DNA of 64,000 nt from Anaerosporobacter mobilis DSM 15930 (GCF_900142955.1 NZ_FRCP01000011.1:186001-250000), one strand, 5' to 3'. Positions 50,843 through 61,242 are shown, numbered from the stretch's first letter. The notes: generated by a model not told the origin, from the letters alone. Program-made: numbers and translations.

Positions 50843-52765
50843 ATGGTGAGAGAAATGAAAGCAGATATGAATTGGTTAGATGATCCAGAGGTATTTCGAG
50901 TAAATCGGTTAGATGCACATAGTGATCATAGGTTTTACAAGGATATGGAAGACATGAAGAACGAATCAAATTCATTAACACAAAGTTTAAATGGAAATTG
51001 GAGCTTTTCTTATTCGATGAATGCAAAAGAAAGACCGATGGATTTTTACAATGTGGATTTTGATGATCAAACATTTGATGAAATACAAGTCCCTGGACAC
51101 ATTGAACTTAACGGGTACGATAAAATACACTATATTAATACGATGTATCCATGGGAGGGACATGTATATAGACGTCCGAAATATCTACTTGAAAATCATC
51201 CAGAGGGTGCGGGTTTATTTAGTGAAGCCGATTATAATCCAGTAGGTTCTTATCGTAAAGTATTTGATCTGAATGAAGAGCTGATTGGAAAGAGAGTTTG
51301 TATCTGTTTTGAAGGTGTAGAACAAGCAATTTTTGTGTGGCTTAACGGAGAATTCGTTGGATATGCAGAGGATAGTTTTACTCCATCGGAATTTGATTTG
51401 ACGCCATACATCAAAGAAAAAGGCAATGTTTTAGCAGTTGAAGTTCATAAAAGATGTTCCGCTGCATACCTAGAAGATCAAGATTTCTTCCGCTTCTTTG
51501 GAATTTACCGAAATGTTACGTTATATGCAAAGCCTTCGATCCATGTGGAGGATTTATGGGTAAGACCATCATTAAAAGAAGACAATACCACAGGAAAGTT
51601 CAAGATGGATTTGAAAATCTCATCTGCTATGGAGTCTGATATCGATACTGCAAGTGAGATTGGTACAGTGAAGGTTATACTATTGGACAAAGAAGATAAT
51701 GTTGTTTTTCAAACAGAAGATGCTATTAACGAGACCGTATCTTTGAAACCAGTGGAAATTGAGAAGGTAAACCCTTGGGATAATCACAATCCGTATCTAT
51801 ATACCGTACTTGTTCAAGTATATAATTCAGAACAAAAACTTATTGAGGTTGTACCATATAAGATTGGCTTTAGAAGAATCGAGATAAAAGATAACATCAT
51901 TCTATTAAACGGAAAGCGACTAATTATAAATGGTATTAACCGACATGAGTGGAGTGCTAATAGAGGAAGAAGCATTACGATACAAGACATGGAATGGGAT
52001 ATGAAGTGCATGCTAGAGAACAATATTAATGCAGTAAGAACATGTCATTATCCAAATCAGATACCTTGGTATTATATGTGTGATGAGAATGGTGTATACA
52101 TGATGGCAGAGACGAATCTAGAATCCCATGGATCATGGCAAAAATCAGGTAAGGTAGAACCTTCTTGGAATCTTCCGGGTAGTCATGTAAAGTGGAGAGA
52201 GGTAGTGCTTGATAGAGCAAAATCCAATTTTGAATACTTCAAGAATCATACGTCTATCTTAATGTGGTCACTGGGGAATGAATCATATGCAGAAGAGAAT
52301 CTAGCTGTAATGAATCAGTATTATAAAGAGGTTGATCCGGAACGATTGGTACATTATGAAGGTGTAGTATCCAATCGTATATTTGAAGATCGCATATCAG
52401 ATATGGAGAGTCAGATGTACACAGCACCTTGGGATGTAGAAGCATATCTAGCTAACAATCCTAAAAAACCGATGCTTTTGTGTGAATATATGCATTGTAT
52501 GGGGAATTCATTAGGAGGAATGATATCGTATGTTAAACTTCTAGATAAATATGAGAATTATCATGGTGGATTCATATGGGATTATATTGATCAAGCGTTG
52601 TGGGTAACCGATGAAGTTACTGGAGAAAAGGTCTTGCGTTATGGTGGAGATTTTGATGACAGACCTTCTGATTACGAGTTCTCAGGAAACGGTATTGTGT
52701 TTGCAGATAGATGTGAAAAACCAGCTATGCAGGAGGTAAAATATTGTTATGGATTGTACAAATAA
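50843..52765 (+). CDS. lacL: GH2 beta-galactosidase large subunit (LacL-like)
   Basis: The 640-residue protein covers the N-terminal four domains of LacZ: jelly-roll sugar-binding (about 50-215), Ig-like (about 220-335) and the TIM barrel (about 340-635). The acid/base Glu is in WSLGNESYAEEN and the nucleophile in LLCEYMHCMGNS, with RTCHYPNQIPWYYMCDENG between. It ends where LacZ would enter its C-terminal domains, which are supplied by the next gene in another frame. The lengths (640 and 322) match heterodimeric LacLM of lactic acid bacteria. It has no signal peptide, so it hydrolyses imported beta-galactosides. AAGGAAAGG precedes ATG 50843. Confidence 0.9.
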   Translation: MVREMKADMNWLDDPEVFRVNRLDAHSDHRFYKDMEDMKNESNSLTQSLNGNWSFSYSMNAKERPMDFYNVDFDDQTFDEIQVPGHIELNGYDKIHYINTMYPWEGHVYRRPKYLLENHPEGAGLFSEADYNPVGSYRKVFDLNEELIGKRVCICFEGVEQAIFVWLNGEFVGYAEDSFTPSEFDLTPYIKEKGNVLAVEVHKRCSAAYLEDQDFFRFFGIYRNVTLYAKPSIHVEDLWVRPSLKEDNTTGKFKMDLKISSAMESDIDTASEIGTVKVILLDKEDNVVFQTEDAINETVSLKPVEIEKVNPWDNHNPYLYTVLVQVYNSEQKLIEVVPYKIGFRRIEIKDNIILLNGKRLIINGINRHEWSANRGRSITIQDMEWDMKCMLENNINAVRTCHYPNQIPWYYMCDENGVYMMAETNLESHGSWQKSGKVEPSWNLPGSHVKWREVVLDRAKSNFEYFKNHTSILMWSLGNESYAEENLAVMNQYYKEVDPERLVHYEGVVSNRIFEDRISDMESQMYTAPWDVEAYLANNPKKPMLLCEYMHCMGNSLGGMISYVKLLDKYENYHGGFIWDYIDQALWVTDEVTGEKVLRYGGDFDDRPSDYEFSGNGIVFADRCEKPAMQEVKYCYGLYK

Positions 52766-53717
52766 TAAGACAGATCAATTACAAATTATATATGGTGATG
52801 TAACCTTAGGAGTACATGGGGAAGATTTTCATTATATCTTTTCTTATCAGACCGGAGGATTAGAGTCTCTTGTAATAGGGGGAAAAGAATGGTTGTATCG
52901 TACACCAAAACCTACCTGTTGGAGAGCGACTACAGATAATGATCGAGGAAATAGATTTTCTCAAAACTCTGGAATGTGGTTCGGTTCAGACATGTTTCTT
53001 TTCTGTAGTAATGTTTTAGTAACTATCGACGGTAAGGATATAGAGAAGCCTATTGCACCTCTTAATAATGCATTTTCTGAGAGAGAAGTTGCAAGCACTG
53101 TCAAAGTAACGTTTACGTATAAAACCATTACCGTTCCAACAACAGAAATTGATGTGTCGTACGAAGTCAATGGTACAGGAAGAATACAAGTAAAGGTACA
53201 CTATTATGGTAAGCTTGGACTTCCAGAGTTGCCTGTATTCGGAATGCGTTTCGTAATGCCGACGAAAGCCACAGGGTTTACTTATGAAGGCTTATCCGGG
53301 GAGACGTATCCAGATCGTATGTCAGGAGGTGTACCAGGCGTCTATACAGTGGAAGGATTGCCAGTTACCAGATATATGGTTCCCCAAGATTGTAATGTTC
53401 ATATGAAAACCAAATGGTTAGAAGTTAATAGAAATACAACACAAAACAATGCTGATAAGAGTAAAGATACTTTTACGTTACGATTTTCAGCAGTGGATAA
53501 AGAGTTTGCATTCTCCTGCATTCCGTATACAGCAGAAGAGTTAGAGAATGCCACACATCACGAAGAACTTCCATTGCCACGAAGAACGGTTGTATCGATT
53601 TTAGGTGCGGTTAGAGGTGTTGGAGGAATTAACAGTTGGGGTGCAGAAGTAGAGAAAGAGTATCATATTAGTGCGGAAAAAGATATCGAATATACTTTTG
53701 AAATCTCGAAAGGATAA
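52749..53717 (+). CDS. lacM: Beta-galactosidase small subunit (LacM-like)
   Basis: The 322-residue protein corresponds to the Bgal_small_N (domain 5) portion of LacZ. It includes FHYIFSYQTGGLESLVIGGKEWL, PTCWRATTDNDRGN, ELPVFGMRFVMPTKATGFTYEGLSGETYPDR and a GVGGINSWGAE-type stretch near the end. It starts at ATG 52749, 17 bp inside lacL in a different frame, so both chains are made by coupled translation. The small subunit contributes to the active site, and neither chain is expected to work alone. Confidence 0.9.
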   Translation: MDCTNNKTDQLQIIYGDVTLGVHGEDFHYIFSYQTGGLESLVIGGKEWLYRTPKPTCWRATTDNDRGNRFSQNSGMWFGSDMFLFCSNVLVTIDGKDIEKPIAPLNNAFSEREVASTVKVTFTYKTITVPTTEIDVSYEVNGTGRIQVKVHYYGKLGLPELPVFGMRFVMPTKATGFTYEGLSGETYPDRMSGGVPGVYTVEGLPVTRYMVPQDCNVHMKTKWLEVNRNTTQNNADKSKDTFTLRFSAVDKEFAFSCIPYTAEELENATHHEELPLPRRTVVSILGAVRGVGGINSWGAEVEKEYHISAEKDIEYTFEISKG

Positions 53718-53736
53718 TATAACAATTAACGAAGAG

Positions 53737-53770
53737 AACAGAGTATGTAGAAATACATACCCTGTTTTTT
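53737..53770 (+). terminator. Terminator of lacLM
   Basis: AACAG and GTATGTA pair with TACATAC and CTGTT across a GAAA loop with one internal mismatch, followed by seven T. Confidence 0.9.
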
Positions 53771-53914
53771 TGTGCATATATAACTAAAATTATATAAAAT
53801 TTTTATAATTAGTTTACTCATTTAACAAATAAATTATATGTGGTACAATATAATTACTAAAGTTTTTATAAACTGGATTTACAAGTAAAAAGTATTCTAG
53901 GGGAGGTACGATTC

Positions 53915-55714
53915 ATGCTAAAGAATAGCATACATCGTGTAAGTCAGGCGATGGACAATGTAAAAATCCATAATAAACTGATTATTCTATTCATTTGCTG
54001 TGTTATGATTCCAATTGTTACTACCAATTGTGCTTTGTACTATATTGTAAGTAAGAAGGCAGAAGTAGAACGAATTACGGAGATGAAGAATGTACAGCAG
54101 CGTTTGAAGTATAATATTTCTACCGTTTTTGAAGCGGCAGAAAGTGTTGCAAATCAGTTTAAAAAGGACAAGGTTCTCAATGATTTTCTAAACACCAGGT
54201 ATGCAGATAATATGGAGTACTATGAGAGTTATAGTGCTCTTATGAGAGACAATGCATTCAGTTATTATTATCAATCTGAATCGGTTTATAAGATATCGTT
54301 ATTCACCAATAACAAAACTGTAACAAGAAGTAGTTCATTCTACCCACTTAGTGATATTGTGAATGAAGAGTGGTATCTGAATGCAGTAGCTAAGAATAGT
54401 AACGATTGTACATTACAGGTTTATTTTAACAATCCAATTATTAAAAATCCATATGAGGCATGGACGAATAGGAAGATATCGATCTTTACTCAGCTAGATA
54501 GTTTTGGAGCGATTAAGAAATTTCTTAAAGTAGATATTAGTTATACGGATTTGGAGCAATTGGTTTTTAATGAAAAGTCTGTACAAGATATTTTAATTGT
54601 TGATGATGGTAAGATTTTATTTGATACAAGGCACGGTAGACTTGAAGGTAAGCCTTTCGAGCAATTTGTTCCAGTGGATGAACATCTACTTAAAGAAGAA
54701 GAGACTATGAAAGTGTTAGGTGATGAATGGAAGATTATAATTATCTCAGAGAGAAAGCATTTTTTTGATAATTTCATAGATAATCGTGCCTTATTATGTT
54801 TGACAATTTTGATAAATCTCATAATACCAAGTACTGCAATTATGTTAATTGGTAATTCGATTAAAGACAGAGTTCGGATTACAGAAAGTTATATAAAAAA
54901 ATTAAAAGATGGCAAGTATAAGCGAATCGATTGTTATGAAGGCAAAGATGAAATAGGTAGTTTAATTAGCAGTTACAACTTGATGGTATTGCGTATACAA
55001 GAGCTCGTTGAAGTGGTATTAAAGGGGAATGCAGAACGACAAAAATTAATTATATCGAAAAAGGAGGCGGAATTACAAGCATTACAAAGCCAGGTGAACC
55101 CGCATTTTATGTTTAATACACTAGAGAGCATTCGAATGAAGAGCCTACTGAATGGGGAAGAAGAGACTGCTACTATAATTGGAACGCTTGCATTACATAT
55201 GAGACGAACGATAGGTTGGGGAGATGATTTTACCACTATAGGTGAGGAAATAGAATTTCTAAAGGGGTATCTAGAGATACAGAAGTATCGATTTGGAGAT
55301 CGACTTGATTATTCCATACATGTACAACAGGTGTGTGAACAGTATAGGATTCCAAAGTTTAGTATCCTTACATTTGTTGAGAATGCTTGTATACATGGAA
55401 TTGAGAAGAAGAGTGATGGTGGGAGAATCGATGTCATCATTATGGAAGAGGTAGATCACCTTATTATTGAAATTATGGATAATGGAGTTGGGATAAAAGA
55501 GGAAGCGCTTAATAGAATTAATCTTTTAATTAAAACAGCTTCGATAGAGAAGGTAAAAGAAGGAAATAGTATAGGAATCATTAATTCCTATCTTCGTTTA
55601 AAGATGTATTATCATGAAGTGGTAGAATTCCAAATTGAGAGTAAATATAACGAAGGTACGGAGGTATATATGGTTTTACCTTGTAATAAAGATGTATTGG
55701 AGGGAATGGGATGA
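53915..55714 (+). CDS. YesM-type sensor histidine kinase (second system)
   Basis: The 599-residue kinase has a first helix (about 21-45), an extracytoplasmic dCache-like sensor (about 48-285) and a second helix (about 290-312). HAMP, His_kinase (LQSQVNPHFMFNTLESIRMKSL) and HATPase domains (ILTFVENACIHGI, DNGVGI, GNSIGIINSYLRL) follow. It overlaps the response regulator start by 4 bp (ATGA). It lies just after lacLM and before a binding-protein/permease set, which it most likely controls. GGGGAGG precedes the ATG. Confidence 0.92.
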   Translation: MLKNSIHRVSQAMDNVKIHNKLIILFICCVMIPIVTTNCALYYIVSKKAEVERITEMKNVQQRLKYNISTVFEAAESVANQFKKDKVLNDFLNTRYADNMEYYESYSALMRDNAFSYYYQSESVYKISLFTNNKTVTRSSSFYPLSDIVNEEWYLNAVAKNSNDCTLQVYFNNPIIKNPYEAWTNRKISIFTQLDSFGAIKKFLKVDISYTDLEQLVFNEKSVQDILIVDDGKILFDTRHGRLEGKPFEQFVPVDEHLLKEEETMKVLGDEWKIIIISERKHFFDNFIDNRALLCLTILINLIIPSTAIMLIGNSIKDRVRITESYIKKLKDGKYKRIDCYEGKDEIGSLISSYNLMVLRIQELVEVVLKGNAERQKLIISKKEAELQALQSQVNPHFMFNTLESIRMKSLLNGEEETATIIGTLALHMRRTIGWGDDFTTIGEEIEFLKGYLEIQKYRFGDRLDYSIHVQQVCEQYRIPKFSILTFVENACIHGIEKKSDGGRIDVIIMEEVDHLIIEIMDNGVGIKEEALNRINLLIKTASIEKVKEGNSIGIINSYLRLKMYYHEVVEFQIESKYNEGTEVYMVLPCNKDVLEGMG

Positions 55715-57279
55715 TTTCAGTAATGATAGTAGATGACGAGCCTTTTATAAGGGAAGGATTGAAGGTGGTTATTAATTGGGAAGAGCACGGATTTCATATA
55801 ATCGCGGAAGCTTCTAATGGTGAGGAGGCACTGGATATACTAGATGAAAAGGAGATTGATTTAGTAATAGCAGATATACGTATGCCAATATATGATGGAT
55901 TAGAATTAATAGAATTAGCAAAAAAGAAAAAAGGTAGAAGAACAAAATACGTTATTTTAAGCGGTTATAATGATTTTGAATATGTAAGGAAAGCACTAAA
56001 TCAAAATGTATCCGATTATATCTTAAAGCCTATACAAAAAGATGAACTAATAAATACGCTTAAAAAAGTTAAAGAAGAAATTTTGAAGGAACAGCTAGAT
56101 GAGGAGGCAATTAGGCAACTTAAGAATAATCAATTAAGAAATTCAATCGAAGGTCTAGTAGGTGGGTTATATAGTGACGCTAGTCTTTGTTTAATTAGAG
56201 AATACTTTGGCAAGCTTAATTCCTTACGTTATGTACTGATTCGTATTGAGAAGAAGATTACTGAAAAATGTAGTGAAGATGTACGCACACATCTTCAATC
56301 ATTACTTAAGGATTCTATTAACTCTAACTTGTATTATCTTACAGAAACAAAAAGGTTAAATACCAATACATATGACGTAGGTGTAATTATTTATAACAGA
56401 AGTAGGAAGATTATGGATACGCAGGTTATTAATATGATTTTTGATCAGTGTATAAAGGATTTAAATTATCAGTATAGTTTGTATGTTGGAATACAAGTTG
56501 AGAATGTTGAAGAGTTAAGTGAAAGTTATAAGACCGCAATGCGAGCCACGGTTAATCAGTGTATGATTAATACCAAGGATCAAATTACATATTATGATGA
56601 ATTGAAAGCAAAGGAATCCACAAAATATTCGGTATCATATGAGAAAATAGAGCGTTTATCCCGTTACGTGAAAGAACATAATGCAGAAAAGATAGTGCCA
56701 GTGATTGAAGATATCTATGAAGAACTAAAAGAGGGGTTAGTAGAACCAGAACTAATACTGATTAATATACGTTATATTTTGTACAACTTGGTTGATACAA
56801 CACAAAATCTATTGGCTAAAGCAGAACAAGAAGAGCTATTAGAATACATAAATGATACGATGCTTGCAGACCTCTCTTATTGTGGTGATATGGAAGGATT
56901 TATTAATTTTGTCCTTGAGTTATCGGAATACTTATATCAATTAAAGAACTATTCATCTTCTATGGTTTTGACTAAGATAGTGAAAGAAATCGATGAAAGA
57001 TATGCAGAGAATATAACCTTAAAAGATCTTGGAAAGAAGTATTTCATAAATAGTGTATATCTTGGACAAATATTTAAGAAGGAAATAGGGAAGTCTTTTA
57101 AAGAGTATCTCAATATAATTCGTATTGAAAAAGCAGCAGACTTCTTGGTGAAAACGGATGAAAGAGTCTATGCGATTGCAGAAATGGTAGGATACCAAAA
57201 GGTTGATTATTTTATTAGTAAGTTTGTAAGTATTAAGGGGACAACCCCCCACCAATACCGCCTTAAATCTAAGTGTTAG
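55711..57279 (+). CDS. YesN-type response regulator (second system)
   Basis: The 522-residue protein has a receiver domain with Asp in IDLVIADIRMPIYDG and the KPIQKDE lysine (1-130). A long central region (about 150-400) resembles the GGDEF-like linker of long YesN proteins. The C-terminal AraC HTH (about 420-520) contains ITLKDLGKKYFINSVYLGQIFK and VGYQKVDYFISKFVSIKGTTPHQYR. It is translationally coupled to the kinase and precedes the solute-binding protein gene by 166 bp, which contains inverted repeats that could be its site. Confidence 0.92.
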   Translation: MISVMIVDDEPFIREGLKVVINWEEHGFHIIAEASNGEEALDILDEKEIDLVIADIRMPIYDGLELIELAKKKKGRRTKYVILSGYNDFEYVRKALNQNVSDYILKPIQKDELINTLKKVKEEILKEQLDEEAIRQLKNNQLRNSIEGLVGGLYSDASLCLIREYFGKLNSLRYVLIRIEKKITEKCSEDVRTHLQSLLKDSINSNLYYLTETKRLNTNTYDVGVIIYNRSRKIMDTQVINMIFDQCIKDLNYQYSLYVGIQVENVEELSESYKTAMRATVNQCMINTKDQITYYDELKAKESTKYSVSYEKIERLSRYVKEHNAEKIVPVIEDIYEELKEGLVEPELILINIRYILYNLVDTTQNLLAKAEQEELLEYINDTMLADLSYCGDMEGFINFVLELSEYLYQLKNYSSSMVLTKIVKEIDERYAENITLKDLGKKYFINSVYLGQIFKKEIGKSFKEYLNIIRIEKAADFLVKTDERVYAIAEMVGYQKVDYFISKFVSIKGTTPHQYRLKSKC

Positions 57280-57308
57280 TATTAACCAATAAGCATCAAG
57301 CAACTATA

Positions 57309-57374
57309 AACTTATACCCACAAATTAAATACAAGATGTTAAAAAGTAAAGAATGTATAAGTTTTATGTGGATG
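57309..57374. promoter_or_regulatory. Inverted repeat upstream of the second binding-protein gene
   Basis: AAACTTATAC...CCACA returns as GTATAAGTTT...TGTGG with a loop of about 35 bp. It lies in the gap between the response regulator and its presumed target gene. A second weaker dyad (TTTTGGAATCAAT with ATTGATGTATTCAAAA) follows at about 57378-57416. Confidence 0.35.
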
Positions 57375-57445
57375 TATACTTTTGGAATCAATGCTAAGAT
57401 ATTGATGTATTCAAAAATACAAATACTATTAAGGAGGTAGTTTTA

Positions 57446-59182
57446 GTGAGAAAATGGGGAAAATTATTATCAGTAGTAATGGTTGCATCTATGTTAACAG
57501 TAGGTATGACTGGGTGTGGAAAAGACAAGAATGAAAACACTACAATTGCAACAGAAGGTAACGCTGCAGAAGGTAACGCTGCAGAGGAAGATGATACAGC
57601 TGAAAAAACGATCAGAGAGTATTCATTATTTGTTGCAACTGCCGGAAAAGAAGTACCAGATGACAACAGATTGTATCAACAGATTACAGAAAAAATTGGG
57701 GCAAAAGCAAAGGTAACATGGTTAACAGGGCAAACGGATAAAGAAAGAGTTGGCGTTATGATCGCTGGTGGCGAATACCCGGATATGATAGTTGGTTCTA
57801 ATGCAACTCCTGACTTAGTTGCAGCGGGAGCATTAGTAGATCTAACGGACAAATTAGATAACTATCCTAATCTAAAGAAATTTAGAACAGATGAAGAGTG
57901 GAATATGATAAAAGGCGCTAATGATGGAAGTATCTATTACATACCTATATTTGGAAAATCAAATGGTGATTCCATGTACGTTAAACATAATGATGAAGCC
58001 TTTTGGATTCAAAAAAGAGTTTTAGAATGGGCTAATTGGCCAGAAATTAATACATTAGATCAATATTTTGATTTAATTCAAGGCTATCTTGCTGCAAATC
58101 CTAAAGATGCAGAAGGACAAGAAAATATCGGATATGAAATCTTATGCGATGACTGGAGATGGTTCTGTCTTGAGAATCCATCACAATTCTTAGCAGGTTA
58201 TGCTAACGATGGTGCTGCTATTGTAGATGCTGATACAAAGACAGCTCGTAACTATGATGATATTCCTGAAGCTAAGGCATATTATTCAAAACTTAATGAG
58301 ATGTACAATGCCGGTGTTATCGATCCTGAAACATTTACAATGTCATATGATCAATATATCGCAAAATTATCATCAGGACGTGTTCTTGGTATGGTAGATC
58401 AAGGATGGCAGTTTAATGATGCAGTAACATCACTAGTTAGTCAAGGTAAAGATGATTGTACATATGTTCCATTAGATTTAACAATAGAAGAAGGAGTAGC
58501 AACAAAGTACTTCACACCAGCAGCTTTAAATGTTGGCGATGGTATTGCTATTACGACTAGTTGTAAAGATGTAGACGGCGCACTTCAATTTCTTAATGAC
58601 TTACTTGACCCAGAAGTAATTACTATGCGTGGTTGGGGTGAAGAAGGCGTAGATTATATGGTTGACGAAAATGGTATGTTCTATCGTACAGAAGAACAAA
58701 GAGAGAATGCTAAGGATTCAGATTGGGTTAATGAAAATCTTGCTTCTACAATCTATAGCTACTTACCAAACTATTCATCAGGATTACTTTTTGACGGTAA
58801 GAATGCTGTGAATCCAGCGGAACAACCAAGTGAATTTAGAGAAGGTTTGTCAGAATATGATAAAAAAGTATTAGATGCTTATGGATATACCAAGTGGACA
58901 GATTTCCTTACTTATACAGATGATGTTGGTCCTTGGTTCCCTATCTATTCAGCTAAAAACACATGGGAATCTAGTTCTGATGCAGCTATAGCAGCACAAA
59001 AGATGGAAGAAGTTAAGAGAGAATGGTTACCAAAAGTTATTATGGCATCAACGGATAAAGTAGAAGATACATGGAATAAATATATGGATAAATACCATAA
59101 TGATACAAATTACAAAGTTTTTGAAGATGCATTGTCTGAAGCGGTAGCTGAACGTATTGCTATAGCAGAAGGAAATAACTAA
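57446..59182 (+). CDS. Extracellular solute-binding lipoprotein (second system)
   Basis: The 578-residue precursor has a lipobox VGMTGC (Cys24 region). A low-complexity linker contains EGNAA twice in tandem (an exact 15-bp DNA duplication at 57554-57583). A family 1 solute-binding domain follows (about 50-575, with GGEYPDMIVGSNATPDLVAAGALVDLTD). It resembles LplA-type proteins that feed LplB/YtcP permeases. An oligosaccharide ligand is likely. Neighbouring lacLM and the esterase hint at a galactosylated or acylated oligosaccharide. AAGGAGG precedes the start, which lies at GTG 57446. No ATPase is encoded. Confidence 0.9.
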   Translation: MRKWGKLLSVVMVASMLTVGMTGCGKDKNENTTIATEGNAAEGNAAEEDDTAEKTIREYSLFVATAGKEVPDDNRLYQQITEKIGAKAKVTWLTGQTDKERVGVMIAGGEYPDMIVGSNATPDLVAAGALVDLTDKLDNYPNLKKFRTDEEWNMIKGANDGSIYYIPIFGKSNGDSMYVKHNDEAFWIQKRVLEWANWPEINTLDQYFDLIQGYLAANPKDAEGQENIGYEILCDDWRWFCLENPSQFLAGYANDGAAIVDADTKTARNYDDIPEAKAYYSKLNEMYNAGVIDPETFTMSYDQYIAKLSSGRVLGMVDQGWQFNDAVTSLVSQGKDDCTYVPLDLTIEEGVATKYFTPAALNVGDGIAITTSCKDVDGALQFLNDLLDPEVITMRGWGEEGVDYMVDENGMFYRTEEQRENAKDSDWVNENLASTIYSYLPNYSSGLLFDGKNAVNPAEQPSEFREGLSEYDKKVLDAYGYTKWTDFLTYTDDVGPWFPIYSAKNTWESSSDAAIAAQKMEEVKREWLPKVIMASTDKVEDTWNKYMDKYHNDTNYKVFEDALSEAVAERIAIAEGNN

Positions 59183-59204
59183 GCACCGATAGGAATCTCA
59201 CGGG

Positions 59205-59327
59205 TAACTGTTCAGAAACTCAGAAAAAGCTAGGTAGCTGAATAGTTACACTAATAAATTACATCTCAGTTACTAATTAGCAGATAGTGAAAAAGGTGTT
59301 TGCAAGGCAAGATGCAGGCACCTTTTA
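59205..59327 (+). other. Two intercistronic hairpins after the binding-protein gene
   Basis: TAACTGTTCAG/CTGAATAGTTA (59205-59249) and AAAAGGTGTTTGC/GCAGGCACCTTTT (about 59290-59327). They lie between the binding-protein stop and the permease start. They may lower permease expression or protect the upstream message, as at 31563-31597. Confidence 0.55.
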
Positions 59328-59352
59328 CAAATTAAGAGAAAGGATTTTGCAT

Positions 59353-60303
59353 ATGAAAACAGAAACTTCGGTAATATCTGCAAATAAGAAAAAAAATCAA
59401 TTTATTAAGGATTTACGTAAACAAAAGACATTAGTATTCATGTCTATACCATTCATTTTGTATGTATTAGTATTTAGTTATTTACCTCTTACAGGTTGGT
59501 TAATGGCTTTTCAAAAGTATAGACCAGGTAAAGGGTTATTAGATCAAGAATGGAGTGGTTTCTTTCAGTTCAAACTTCTATTTCAAGACGAGACATTCCT
59601 TAGAGTATTGAGAAATACATTATGTATGAGTTTAATCAATCTTACTTTAGGATTTATAACAGCAATTGGATTAGCTATCTTATTAAATGAAGTAAAAAGT
59701 ATGCGTGGCAAAAAATTTGTTCAAACGGTTTCTTATCTGCCTCACTTTTTATCGTGGATTATTGTATGTGGTATCATAGTAGATGTGCTATCACCTGAAA
59801 CCGGTATTATTAATCAGTTATTATTAAAATTAAATATTATCAATTCTCCGATCAACTTTTTTGCTGAAGCAAAATATTTCTGGGGAATTGTTGGAGCGTC
59901 TAATATATGGAAAGAAACAGGATGGAATAGTATTATTTATTTGGCAGCAATCACTTCAATTAGCCCAGAATTATATGAAGCAGCCTCAATCGATGGTGCA
60001 AATCGTTGGCATAAGATAAAACATATTGTATTGCCTGGTATAAAGCCAACCGTATTTATATTACTAATTATGAATATTGGAAATGTATTGAATGCAGGAT
60101 TTGAGGTGCAGTATTTATTAGGAAATGGTATGATACAGAAAGTTTCTCAAACTATTGATATCTATGTTTTAAAATATGGTATTAGTATGAATAATTTCTC
60201 ATTAGCAACCGCTGCAGGTATATTCAAGAGTGTTATTAGTATATCACTGATTGTAATAGCAAATAAAGCGGCAAAAGCAGCTGGTGAAGAACGATTATTT
60301 TAA
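59353..60303 (+). CDS. LplB-type sugar ABC permease (second system)
   Basis: The 316-residue protein has six helices and the EAA loop EAASIDGANRWHKIKHIVLPGI. The N-terminal segment is FMSIPFILYVLVFSYLPLTGWLMAFQKY. The frame opens at GTG 59287, but the extra 22 residues overlap the intercistronic hairpin, and AAAGG lies before ATG 59353. It pairs with the next permease and the preceding binding protein. Confidence 0.9.
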   Translation: MKTETSVISANKKKNQFIKDLRKQKTLVFMSIPFILYVLVFSYLPLTGWLMAFQKYRPGKGLLDQEWSGFFQFKLLFQDETFLRVLRNTLCMSLINLTLGFITAIGLAILLNEVKSMRGKKFVQTVSYLPHFLSWIIVCGIIVDVLSPETGIINQLLLKLNIINSPINFFAEAKYFWGIVGASNIWKETGWNSIIYLAAITSISPELYEAASIDGANRWHKIKHIVLPGIKPTVFILLIMNIGNVLNAGFEVQYLLGNGMIQKVSQTIDIYVLKYGISMNNFSLATAAGIFKSVISISLIVIANKAAKAAGEERLF

Positions 60304-60320
60304 GAAAGGAAAGGTGCCAT

Positions 60321-61232
60321 ATGAAAAAACAAGAAAAAGGGCATGCCCCACGTTATAAAGCTAGTTTTGGTGGAGTGATGTTTGATGTTATCAAGTGGAT
60401 TATATTGATTTTATTTGTGATTGTTACATTATATCCTGTATTAAATACATTGGCAGTTTCCTTAAACGATGGAATGGACACCATCAGAGGAGGAATCTAT
60501 CTGATACCACGTAAATTTACATGGCAAAATTATTTGACTGTATTAAGAAAAGATTCTTTAAAAATAGCTACGATAGTTACTGTTTCAAGGACGGTAATTG
60601 GAACTGTAGTACAGTTATTTGTTACAGCTATGTTGGCTTATATCGTAAGTCGTAAAGATTTTGTTTTTAAAAAGTTTTTAACAATATTATATGTATTAAC
60701 TATGTATGTAAATGCAGGTTTAATTCCTGGATATCTATTAATTAAGAATCTTGGTCTTCTTAATTCCTTCTGGGTATACATAATTCCAGGTATGGTTAGT
60801 GCATTCAACATGATTGTTATTAGAACTTTCATGAATGGTATACCAGATAGTCTTGCAGAATCGGCAGAAGTTGATGGAGCCGGTCATATGAGAATCTTTA
60901 TTCAAATTATCTTGCCACTTTGTAAACCAGTACTTGCAACCGTAGCACTATTTATTGCAGTTGGGCAATGGAATTCATGGTTTGATGCCATGTTATATAA
61001 TTCATTTAATGAGAATTTGACAACTCTACAGTATGAGTTAATGAAATTATTATCCTCCGTAAGTAGTCAAAGTGGTAATATCGACGCATTAAAGAATACG
61101 GGTTCTATGGTAACTCCAATGTCTGTAAGAGCGGCCACAACTATTGTTACATCAATTCCAATTATATGTCTATATCCATGGTTACAACGTTACTTTGTTG
61201 CAGGTCTTACAATCGGTGGTGTAAAGGAATAG
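60321..61232 (+). CDS. YtcP-type sugar ABC permease (second system)
   Basis: The 303-residue protein has six helices and the EAA loop ESAEVDGAGHMRIFIQIILPLC. It ends in the YFVAGLTIGGVKE tail shared by YtcP proteins. GAAAGGAAAGG precedes the ATG. A foldback element follows its stop directly. Confidence 0.9.
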   Translation: MKKQEKGHAPRYKASFGGVMFDVIKWIILILFVIVTLYPVLNTLAVSLNDGMDTIRGGIYLIPRKFTWQNYLTVLRKDSLKIATIVTVSRTVIGTVVQLFVTAMLAYIVSRKDFVFKKFLTILYVLTMYVNAGLIPGYLLIKNLGLLNSFWVYIIPGMVSAFNMIVIRTFMNGIPDSLAESAEVDGAGHMRIFIQIILPLCKPVLATVALFIAVGQWNSWFDAMLYNSFNENLTTLQYELMKLLSSVSSQSGNIDALKNTGSMVTPMSVRAATTIVTSIPIICLYPWLQRYFVAGLTIGGVKE

Positions 61233-61242
61233 GTTGTTGGTA

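Noticed and set aside
52749..52765. Frameshift mutation breaking a single lacZ gene
   Set aside because: The overlap, separate start and chain lengths match natural LacL/LacM pairs, and both frames are intact at full length.
57554..57583. Tandem 15-bp repeat in the binding-protein linker as a phase-variable tract
   Set aside because: The unit is a multiple of three and only two copies exist in a flexible linker, so it cannot switch the frame.
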